Origin: an uncultured Bacteroidota bacterium
GTDB lineage: Bacteria > Bacteroidota > Bacteroidia > Chitinophagales > Chitinophagaceae
DNA length: 5,185 nt
Direction: 5' to 3'
NCBI GenBank assembly: GCA_903825095.1
Contig: CAIJZF010000264.1
Location: forward strand, 1 to 5,185
Position 1 is the first letter of the stretch. Each line of letters begins with the position of its first letter. Positions 1-5,185 of the stretch are shown here, piece by piece. Below the pieces are notes generated by a model. The model searched no databases. It was not told the DNA's origin and worked only from the letters and a program-made list of their open reading frames with translations. The position numbers and the translations under genes are program-made.

Positions 1-1637
1 CGGGTACATACAATACAAAAGATGTTGCAACAGCTACAACAGTTACATACACAGGGATTAGTTTAACGGGTACGGGTAGTGGAAATTATGCATTAACAAT
101 ACAATCGCCAAGTGCTGCAACAATAACACAGAAGTCATTAAGTATAACGGCTTTAGATAAATCAAAATTATACGGATCGGCCAATCCTGTTTTAACTGTT
201 TCATATACTGGTTTAGTAAATGGTGATGCAGCCCCGACAGCAACAATAAGTACAACAGCTTTAGCAAGTTCTCCAGCAGGAACTTATCCAATCACTGCAA
301 CAGGTGCCTCAGATGCAAACTATACAATTAGTTATGTAGCAGGAACATTAACAGTAACTAAAGCAACCTTAACAATCACTGCTGCAGACAAATCAAAATT
401 ATACGGAGCAGCAATGCCTTCATTAACATTTATATATGCTGGTTTAGTAAATGGAGATGTGGCACCGTCAACTTTACCAGCTATAAGTACAACAGCAGTT
501 ATAAGCTCTGCTGTAGGAACTTATCCTATAAATCTTAGTAGTGCCGCAGATGCTAACTATACAATAAATTATGTAGCTGGAACATTAACGGTGAATAAAG
601 TACCCATAATAATAACAGCAGAGAATAAAACAAAAGTATACGGAGCAGCTAATCCTATTTTAACATATACTTATTCAGGATTAGTTAATGGAGATTTAGC
701 AACTGCAACTTGGCCAACTATTCTTACTACAGCAGTTGCGAATTCACCAGTAGGAACTTATCCTATTATTCCTTCTGCTGCAACGGATGCGAATTATACC
801 ATTACTTATATTGAAGGGACATTAACTGTCACTAAAGCACCTTTAACAATTACAGCAAAGCCTCATACAATTACTTATAATGGTACTGCTTATAGTGGTG
901 GTAATGGAGTAGTTGCTACTGGGCTTATAAGTGGGGAAACAATAAGTAATTTAACTGGAACGTTAGCTTATGCGGGAACATCTCAGGGTACAAAAAATGT
1001 AGGTACTTATACAATTCTTCCTGATGGACTAACTTCTCCTAATTATAATATTAATTTTGTTGGGGGTACTTTAGAAATTAAAAAAGCAACACTTAATGTT
1101 ATAGCAGGGGATCAGTCTGTAAGTTTCGGAACTGAATTAGCCAAAATTTTAAACGATGCAGTTTATACCTATACTGGATTAGTAGGAGTGGATAATGCTT
1201 CTGATATTACTGGATCTGTTACTTATTCATCTAACTATACACCTTTAACCTCTACTGGTGCTTCTGGAATATATCTTGAGCCAATTATTACTGGGTTAAG
1301 TAATTCTAATTATGATATAATTGCAGTAAAAGGAACTATCACAATTACTGCACCGCCTTCTTCTCCTGTCTTCCAAATCCCGAATGCCTTCACGCCCAAT
1401 AGCGATGGCCATAACGATACTTTTAAAATTATAGAAAATGGGTATGTAACAAGTATCATTGGTTTTAAAATTTTTACTAAATCGGGTAAGCTCATTTTTA
1501 GCAATACTGAAGAAGCCTGGGATGGAAGATACGCAGGTGTGATGCTTGACTCGGATGTATACATATGGATTGCCGATTTTATTAATAAAAATAATATTCA
1601 AGAACATTTAACAGGAACGGTTCTTTTATTAAAATAG
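1..1637 (+). CDS. Large repetitive cell-surface protein (YDG/MBG repeats) with type B T9SS C-terminal sorting domain; 5' end outside window
   Basis: The reading frame is open from base 3 to the TAG at 1635-1637, giving 544 visible residues. The first in-frame Met (base 414) lies inside a repeat, so it is not the start, and the gene begins upstream of the window. Residues 1-44 look like the end of a YDG-type repeat (TGxxLxGxxxGNYxL, then ATITxK). Residues 45-278 are three MBG domains of the YGX type, each with a K(L/V)YG(S/A)A motif, a GLVNGD motif, GTYPI, DANYTI and GTLTV(T/N)K. Residues 279-450 are two diverged repeats of similar layout. Residues 456-544 are a gliding-motility-associated (type B) C-terminal domain, opening with IPNAFTPNSDGHNDTF and ending GTVLLLK. 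By family knowledge such proteins cross the outer membrane through the type IX secretion system and act as surface adhesins or matrix proteins. The specific ligand cannot be read from sequence. The PorP/SprF gene 16 bases downstream is probably co-transcribed. Confidence 0.9.
   Translation, partial: GTYNTKDVATATTVTYTGISLTGTGSGNYALTIQSPSAATITQKSLSITALDKSKLYGSANPVLTVSYTGLVNGDAAPTATISTTALASSPAGTYPITATGASDANYTISYVAGTLTVTKATLTITAADKSKLYGAAMPSLTFIYAGLVNGDVAPSTLPAISTTAVISSAVGTYPINLSSAADANYTINYVAGTLTVNKVPIIITAENKTKVYGAANPILTYTYSGLVNGDLATATWPTILTTAVANSPVGTYPIIPSAATDANYTITYIEGTLTVTKAPLTITAKPHTITYNGTAYSGGNGVVATGLISGETISNLTGTLAYAGTSQGTKNVGTYTILPDGLTSPNYNINFVGGTLEIKKATLNVIAGDQSVSFGTELAKILNDAVYTYTGLVGVDNASDITGSVTYSSNYTPLTSTGASGIYLEPIITGLSNSNYDIIAVKGTITITAPPSSPVFQIPNAFTPNSDGHNDTFKIIENGYVTSIIGFKIFTKSGKLIFSNTEEAWDGRYAGVMLDSDVYIWIADFINKNNIQEHLTGTVLLLK
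3..134 (+). other. C-terminal part of a YDG-like repeat domain
   Basis: The first 44 codons read NTKDVATATTVTYTGISLTG, then a GNYAL motif and ATITQK. This matches the end of YDG repeats, which commonly have a KNVGT...VT.TG..L.G...GNYTL pattern and sit next to MBG domains in bacterial surface proteins. It implies that the unseen upstream part of the protein carries at least the rest of this repeat and probably more. The assignment rests on motif recognition only. Confidence 0.6.
135..836 (+). repeat. Three tandem MBG (YGX-type) repeat units
   Basis: The units lie at about 135-362 (76 aa), 363-599 (79 aa) and 600-836 (79 aa). They are repeated at DNA level as well as protein level. An 18-base identical word ending in tatacgga occurs at 159-176 and 390-407. 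A 16-base word (ctggtttagtaaatgg) occurs at 208-223 and 439-454, so both words are exactly 231 bases apart. The word aggaacttatcc occurs at 278-289, 515-526 and 752-763, with spacings of 237 bases. Units 1 and 2 are the closest pair, and unit 3 is more diverged. The period is a multiple of three, so gain or loss of a unit would keep the reading frame. Confidence 0.9.
837..1352 (+). repeat. Two diverged MBG/YDG-like repeat units
   Basis: The unit at 837-1085 (residues 279-361) has TITYNGTAYSG, NVGTYTI, SPNYNI and GGTLEIKK. The unit at 1086-1352 (residues 362-450) has SFGTE where the upstream units have YG, then YTYTGLVG, SNYDI and KGTITITA. Both keep the general order of the upstream repeats (start strand, YxG-like motif, NY motif, GTL/GTI end strand). 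They lack the GLVNGD and DANYTI signatures and share no long DNA words with the first three. They are probably the membrane-proximal or linker repeats before the sorting domain. The exact domain family of each is uncertain. Confidence 0.65.
1368..1634 (+). other. Type B C-terminal domain (gliding-motility-associated, T9SS sorting)
   Basis: Residues 456-544 begin VFQIPNAFTPNSDGHNDTF, continue with FKIFTKSGKLIF, AWDGRYAG and DVYIWIADF, and end GTVLLLK. This is the signature order of the CHU_C / gliding-motility-associated C-terminal family of about 85-90 residues. By family knowledge the domain is the T9SS export signal of large type B cargo and typically depends on a PorP/SprF-like partner. 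A Pro/Ser linker (PPSSP, residues 451-455) separates it from the repeats. Confidence 0.93.
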
Positions 1638-1656
1638 ATAATGCAAAATAAATTTG
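1638..1656 (+). promoter_or_regulatory. Short leader with an ambiguous start for the PorP/SprF gene
   Basis: The gap holds no Shine-Dalgarno sequence. The reading frame of the downstream gene contains no ATG between its upstream stop (1639-1641) and the signal peptide; the only usable codon is TTG at 1654. An ATG at 1641 lies in another frame and stops after six codons (MQNKFE). Removing one T from the attt run at 1652-1655 would join it in frame as MQNKLNKKFLIS. Either the gene uses a TTG start, or the sequence carries a one-base insertion. Confidence 0.5.
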
Positions 1657-2664
1657 AATAAAAAATTTCTCATATCATTATTGTTAATTGTTTTTGTAGT
1701 AAATACTTATGCGCAACAAGGCATTGTTTTATCTCAGCCCTATATTAGCGCTCAATTTTTAAGCCCTGCAACAGTGGGAAATGGTATTTATGAGCAGCGT
1801 ATTCAAAGCAATCTTAAATCTCAATTTTTAGATGGAAATAATTTATATAGAACCTTGGTTTCTGGTTGGGACAGCCGTTTAAAAAATGCCGACCCTGAAC
1901 AAAAAAATTATTTTGGAGTAGGGGCGCAAGTTATTTCTGACCAGGCCATGGCAGGGCTATTTAACTCTAACTATATAAGTTTAGGTTTTGCTTATCATCT
2001 TTTCTTAGATGCCAATTTAAAAAATGAACTTTCTTTAGGCATTGGCGGTACTTATGGCCAAACCTATTTAGATAAGTCTAAACTTCGTTTTGGAGAAGGC
2101 TTTAATATTGACGGATCTTACACTACAGGAAACTATGACTATTTAAATAGCATTAAATCTTTCCCTCAAGATTTTTATTATAATACAGGATTACTATTTA
2201 CGCGTCATACAGAAAATATATTTTTACAAGCTGGGTTTGCTGCATCATTTCTGTCAAAACCTAAAGTTTTAATATTGAATGTGGATACTGCTTCAGGAAT
2301 GAAGTCCTCTGCCTTTTTTAATTTTGAAAAAGAGTTAGAAAATGGGAATAGTTTTATGACCCATCTTTCTTTTGCCAATAAAAATGGATTGAATCAAATA
2401 GTAGTAGGAGGTTTATGGGGTTTTCCATTTAAAGACAAGACGAATAAAGTAAATCGTATTTATGTCGGCTGTTTTGACCGATTAGATGACGCCATTATAC
2501 CAAGTGTTTCTTTAATGATGGATAAATATACTTTTGGCTTGAGTTATGATATATATAACAACGATTTATCTGGGGCCAAACTAAAACAAAATGGTTTTGA
2601 AATTGCACTCTCTGTTTCTTTTGGTAAAAAAAGAAATGAATGGATGCGTACTATTTTTGATTAA
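1654..2664 (+). CDS. PorP/SprF family type IX secretion system outer-membrane protein
   Basis: The 336-residue product has a clear signal peptide: MNKK, a hydrophobic stretch at residues 5-16, and a probable cut after NTYA (residue 20), leaving QQG. The mature start follows the PorP/SprF pattern, with SQPYISAQFLSPATVGNG matching the usual SQY...NPAxxG region. The body shows alternating aromatic/Gly strands expected of an outer-membrane beta-barrel (YFGVGAQVISD, LSLGIGGTYGQ, FGLSYDIY). It ends with FEIALSVSFGKKR, like the last strand of the family. Length is normal (about 300-350). In gliding Bacteroidota, SprF is needed for export or surface attachment of the type B cargo SprB. The preceding gene encodes such a cargo, so this protein is probably its dedicated partner. 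The TTG start is chosen because it precedes the signal peptide directly and no in-frame ATG exists upstream. The last 14 bases overlap the convergent acetyltransferase gene. Confidence 0.9.
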   Translation: MNKKFLISLLLIVFVVNTYAQQGIVLSQPYISAQFLSPATVGNGIYEQRIQSNLKSQFLDGNNLYRTLVSGWDSRLKNADPEQKNYFGVGAQVISDQAMAGLFNSNYISLGFAYHLFLDANLKNELSLGIGGTYGQTYLDKSKLRFGEGFNIDGSYTTGNYDYLNSIKSFPQDFYYNTGLLFTRHTENIFLQAGFAASFLSKPKVLILNVDTASGMKSSAFFNFEKELENGNSFMTHLSFANKNGLNQIVVGGLWGFPFKDKTNKVNRIYVGCFDRLDDAIIPSVSLMMDKYTFGLSYDIYNNDLSGAKLKQNGFEIALSVSFGKKRNEWMRTIFD

Positions 2665-3109
2665 AACTAATAGCACAGTTTAACCACTCGGGGTCGAAAC
2701 TGGCATTGTACTTTTTATAAAAATTAATGGCTGGCTCATTCCAATCTAGTACCTGCCAATTCATTCCAATAAATTTTTTATCTTTTGCTTCTTGTATTAA
2801 GGCGTCAAATAATAAGCTGCCAATTTTTTTACCACGCATTTCTTCTGTCACTAATAAATCTTCCAAATACATTCTTTGTCCTTTCCAAGTAGAATAACGC
2901 ACATAGTATAAAGCCATACCTACCACTACACCACTTACTTCTGCTACAAAGGCCCACCAGACTGGTTTTGGGCCAAATCCACTTTCTTCAAAATGTGATA
3001 GGGTAACCGTTACTTCATCGGGCGCTTTTTCATACACCGCTAGTTCTTGAATAAGTTCTAGTAGTCTAGCACAGTCTTTTTTTTCAGCGCGGCGTATAAT
3101 AATGTCCAT
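2651..3109 (-). CDS. GNAT family N-acetyltransferase, spermidine/spermine (diamine) acetyltransferase-like
   Basis: From the ATG at 3107-3109 the product has 152 residues. A TTG immediately upstream (3110-3112) is in frame, but the ATG is the more likely start. The N-terminus MDIIIRRAEKKDC and the block LIQELAVYEK (residues 19-28) closely resemble the start of eukaryotic SSAT. YLEDLLV (81-87) gives the conserved beta-4 strand with a Glu at 83. MRGKKIGSLL (91-100) is the acetyl-CoA pyrophosphate-binding loop. WNEPAINFYKKYNA (123-136) carries the Tyr (131) that serves as general acid in SSAT. The protein would transfer acetyl from acetyl-CoA to an amine in the cytoplasm. A polyamine, thialysine or another small diamine are all possible; the substrate cannot be settled here. 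It lies 4 bases behind the PLP-enzyme stop codon, so it is probably translated from the same message. There is no visible Shine-Dalgarno sequence. Confidence 0.87.
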   Translation of the reverse strand: MDIIIRRAEKKDCARLLELIQELAVYEKAPDEVTVTLSHFEESGFGPKPVWWAFVAEVSGVVVGMALYYVRYSTWKGQRMYLEDLLVTEEMRGKKIGSLLFDALIQEAKDKKFIGMNWQVLDWNEPAINFYKKYNASFDPEWLNCAISFNQK

Positions 3110-3113
3110 CAAA

Positions 3114-4340
3114 TTAAATTTTAGAAAGTGCTTGTGCTAAATCGGCTTCTAAGTCTTCGTAGTTTTCAATTCCTACGCTCATTCTTATTAAACCATCGGT
3201 AATACCATATTTGATTCTCTCTTCTCTTGGTATACCATAATGAGTCATACTTGCAGGATGCGATACCAAGGTATCTACTGTACCTAATGAAACAGCGCGT
3301 GTACAAACTTCTAAAGCATCTAAAAATTTCTTACCCGCTTCAATGCCGCCTTTTAATTCAAAACTAATTAAAGGTGCATGTTCTTTCATTTGTTTAGAAG
3401 CTATAGCATGGTCGGGATGTGAAGCAAGACCCGTATAATTCACTTTTTCAATAGCTGCATGCTTATCTAAAAACCCAGCCACTTTAGCTGCATTGCTGCA
3501 ATGTCTTTCCATTCTTATTTCTAAAGTTTTCATGCCTTGTATTAATAAATAGGAATCAAATGCATTGCTATTGCCTCCTAATAATACATGCCATTTCCAA
3601 ACTTTAGTTTTCATAAATTCTAAATCTTTGCCTAATAAAACACCATTTAAGGCCGATCCGTGTCCGTTTAAAAATTTTGTAGCGGAATGAAAAACAAAAT
3701 CGGCGCCTAAGGCAAAGGGTTGTTGTAAATAAGGCGTAGCTACTGTATTGTCTACAGAAACTTTAATACCATGTGCATGCGCTATTTTGCAAATGCTTTC
3801 AATGTCAACGCACTGTAAGGTAGGGTTAGCAGGGGTTTCCAAGTGAATTAACTTAACATTCTTATTGGCCTCAATGGTTTGTTTTAATAAAGCACTATCT
3901 CTTACATCAATTAAAATTGTTTTAATACCTGCCTCGGTTAATAGCTTTTGCATTAATTCTTGTGTGCCACCATATAAAGAAAAATGAGAAATAAGTGTAT
4001 CGCCTGCACTTAAATTACTCAAAAATAATGTACTCATTGCAGCTTGTCCACTTGAATGTAATAATGCTTTTAATGGAAGGGGTTCTCCTTTTTCATTCGT
4101 TAAACCATGCGCTTCTAAGGCTTCTATAGTTTGTTCTGCTGCAGCAAAAGTTGGGTTGCCCCATCTTGTATATAATTTTGTTTTATCGCTTCCTTTAAAA
4201 CGCTCCATGCCTTCTTCAGCAGTTTCAAATGTGAAAGTTGAAGTGGCGTATATAGGAGTGGTATGAGAAGAATTGTTATTCTCTTTATTGGCTGTATGTA
4301 ATGTTAAAGTGCTAATGCCTTTGAACTTTTTGTTTTTCAT
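3114..4340 (-). CDS. Cys/Met-metabolism PLP-dependent enzyme (gamma-lyase / gamma-synthase family)
   Basis: The 408-residue product is full length for the fold-type I trans-sulfuration family. Visible landmarks are LYTRWGNPT (residues 56-64, with Tyr57 and Arg59 contacting the neighbouring subunit's PLP phosphate) and SSGQAAMST (96-104). SLYGGT (121-126) holds Tyr123, which stacks on PLP. ETPANPT (168-174) and VDNTVATPY (196-204, Asp197) follow. HSATKFLNGHG (218-228) has Lys222 as the Schiff-base lysine. SLGTVDTLVSHPASMTH (351-367) and GLIRMSVG (383-390, Arg386) bind the substrate carboxylate. The family includes methionine gamma-lyase, cystathionine gamma-lyase/synthase and O-acetylhomoserine sulfhydrylase. 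Val350 before SLG is unlike the Glu of cystathionine enzymes and resembles methionine gamma-lyase, but the Cys of classical methionine gamma-lyases is Gly125. The exact reaction is therefore open. The start ATG at 4338-4340 follows an A-rich AAAAGAAAAA leader. It lies 44 bases after fabH and 4 bases before the acetyltransferase ATG, suggesting one operon. Confidence 0.9.
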   Translation of the reverse strand: MKNKKFKGISTLTLHTANKENNNSSHTTPIYATSTFTFETAEEGMERFKGSDKTKLYTRWGNPTFAAAEQTIEALEAHGLTNEKGEPLPLKALLHSSGQAAMSTLFLSNLSAGDTLISHFSLYGGTQELMQKLLTEAGIKTILIDVRDSALLKQTIEANKNVKLIHLETPANPTLQCVDIESICKIAHAHGIKVSVDNTVATPYLQQPFALGADFVFHSATKFLNGHGSALNGVLLGKDLEFMKTKVWKWHVLLGGNSNAFDSYLLIQGMKTLEIRMERHCSNAAKVAGFLDKHAAIEKVNYTGLASHPDHAIASKQMKEHAPLISFELKGGIEAGKKFLDALEVCTRAVSLGTVDTLVSHPASMTHYGIPREERIKYGITDGLIRMSVGIENYEDLEADLAQALSKI

Positions 4341-4384
4341 TTTTTCTTTTATTTTATATTTTACACCAGTTTTCTAAATATACA
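4341..4384 (-). other. 44-base intergenic gap between fabH and the PLP-enzyme gene
   Basis: Very AT-rich, with a run of A and AG just before the PLP-enzyme ATG. I find no hairpin, no good Shine-Dalgarno sequence and no convincing Bacteroidota -7 TAnnTTTG box with a matching -33 element. Read-through from fabH is the simplest view, but a weak internal promoter cannot be excluded. Confidence 0.4.
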
Positions 4385-5185
4385 TTAATAAGCCCATTTT
4401 ATCCAAGCGGCACCCCAAGTAAAACCACCACCAAAAGCAGCTAGTACTAAATTATCTCCTTTGTTTAGTTGCTTCTCCCAATCCCATAAACATAGTGGAA
4501 TGGTTGCGGCTGTTGTGTTTCCGTACTTTTGAATATTAATCATTACTTTTTCCATACTAAGCCCCATTCTATTTGCAGTGGCATCAATAATACGCAAGTT
4601 GGCCTGGTGCGGTACTAGCCAAGCAATATCATTTCCCGTTAATTTATGTTTTTCCATTAGCTCTGCACTTACATCGGCCATGCCTTTCACTGCAAATTTA
4701 AATACAGGTTGTCCATCTTGAAATGCAAAATGTTCTTTCGCCATCACAGTTTCAATACTGGCTGGTTTTAAACTACCCCCTGCTTTTAAGTTTAAATATT
4801 TTGCACCACTACCATCGCTTTTTAAAATAGCATCTTGAAATCCTAAACCATCGGCATTTGGTTCTAACAAAACGGCGCCCGCGCCATCGCCGAATATAAT
4901 ACAAGTGGTTCTATCGGTATAGTCAATAATGGAACTCATTTTATCTACACCTACTATAATTACTTTTTTATATCTACCTGTTTCAATAAAACTTGCACCA
5001 GTACTGAGTGCAAATAAAAATCCGCTACAAGCTGCACTTAAATCAAAACCAAAAGCATTTTTAGCTCCCACCTTATCGCCTATTAAATTAGCGGTTGAAG
5101 GAAAGGGCATATCGGGTGTCACTGTTGCACAAATAATACAATCAATTTCTAAAGGATCTAGATTCTTTTTACGAATAATCTCTAG
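4385..5185 (-). CDS. fabH: Beta-ketoacyl-[acyl-carrier-protein] synthase III (KAS III), 3' part; 5' end outside window
   Basis: The frame stays open to the right edge, giving 266 visible residues. The GTG at 5120-5122 is only an internal Val (context [11 protein letters not shown]), not a start. FabH condenses acetyl-CoA or a branched acyl-CoA with malonyl-ACP to begin fatty-acid synthesis in the cytoplasm. The Cys-His-Asn triad is intact: Cys in LSAACSGF (codon 5027-5029), His in VPHQANLRI (4607-4609) and Asn in YGNTTAAT (4517-4519). [12 protein letters not shown] and [16 protein letters not shown] near the C-terminus are family hallmarks. Compared with the E. coli enzyme, whose Cys is residue 112, the visible Cys is residue 53 of the fragment, so about 60 N-terminal residues are missing. 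It lies upstream of the PLP-enzyme and acetyltransferase genes on the same strand. The usual fabH neighbours such as plsX and rpmF would lie, if present, beyond the right edge. Confidence 0.95.
   Translation of the reverse strand, partial: LEIIRKKNLDPLEIDCIICATVTPDMPFPSTANLIGDKVGAKNAFGFDLSAACSGFLFALSTGASFIETGRYKKVIIVGVDKMSSIIDYTDRTTCIIFGDGAGAVLLEPNADGLGFQDAILKSDGSGAKYLNLKAGGSLKPASIETVMAKEHFAFQDGQPVFKFAVKGMADVSAELMEKHKLTGNDIAWLVPHQANLRIIDATANRMGLSMEKVMINIQKYGNTTAATIPLCLWDWEKQLNKGDNLVLAAFGGGFTWGAAWIKWAY

Noticed and set aside
58..291. Leu-rich minus-strand open frame that looks membrane-like
   Set aside because: It is the complement of Thr/Ala-rich repeat codons (aca, gca, agt, aat), which naturally reads as Leu/Ile/Tyr-rich on the other strand; there is no independent support.
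414..416. ATG as the start of the repeat-rich surface protein
   Set aside because: It is an internal Met inside the second MBG unit, replacing the Asn seen in the other YGxANP motifs. The frame and the repeat pattern continue unbroken upstream to base 3.
135..836. Periodic repeats as a CRISPR-like or mobile-element array
   Set aside because: The repeats are 231-237 bases long, diverged, in frame and encode protein domains; there are no short exact repeats with unique spacers and no terminal inverted repeats.
1296..1607. Two minus-strand open frames opposite the sorting domain
   Set aside because: They are antisense to a well-supported coding region and show no domain motif or plausible start context; they are shadows of the plus-strand gene.
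2676..2702. Inverted repeat cagttt/aaactg as a possible terminator after the PorP/SprF gene
   Set aside because: The stem is only six AT-rich pairs with a 15-base loop and no T-run, and it lies inside the acetyltransferase coding region.
3110..3112. TTG start for the acetyltransferase
   Set aside because: An ATG follows immediately at 3107-3109 and gives the normal family N-terminus, so the TTG adds only one extra residue.
5120..5122. GTG as the start of fabH
   Set aside because: The frame stays open to the window edge, and the residues upstream ([16 protein letters not shown]) are normal FabH sequence leading into the active-site region.

Overview
The window looks like a stretch of an AT-rich Bacteroidota chromosome. 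The evidence is a cell-surface protein ending in a gliding-motility-type C-terminal sorting domain, a PorP/SprF-family outer-membrane protein directly behind it, the absence of clear Shine-Dalgarno sequences, and A-rich leaders before start codons. I cannot name the genus from sequence alone.

Left half (1-2664, plus strand): the 3' part of a large repetitive surface protein, then a PorP/SprF homologue 16 bases later. The visible 544 residues of the first protein contain the tail of a YDG-like repeat, three close tandem copies of an MBG domain of the YGX type, two more diverged repeats of the same general fold, and a type B C-terminal domain for the type IX secretion system (T9SS). The pair fits the known pattern of a type B T9SS cargo encoded beside its own PorP/SprF-like partner.

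Right half (2651-5185, minus strand): three genes in one direction, read from the right edge leftwards. They are the 3' part of fabH (beta-ketoacyl-ACP synthase III, fatty-acid initiation), a Cys/Met-metabolism PLP enzyme of the gamma-lyase/gamma-synthase family, and a small GNAT acetyltransferase resembling spermidine/spermine N1-acetyltransferase. Gaps of 44 and 4 bases suggest one transcript, although the three functions have no obvious shared pathway.

The two gene groups converge and their last genes overlap tail to tail by 14 bases, with no hairpin terminator visible between them. There is no gene-free stretch longer than 44 bases, and I see no RNA gene, insertion sequence, CRISPR array or phage element. 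Nothing here is convincingly a new system. The points most worth a second look are the mosaic structure and codon use of the surface protein, the apparent TTG start (or one-base lesion) of the PorP/SprF gene, and the unusual active-site residues of the PLP enzyme.
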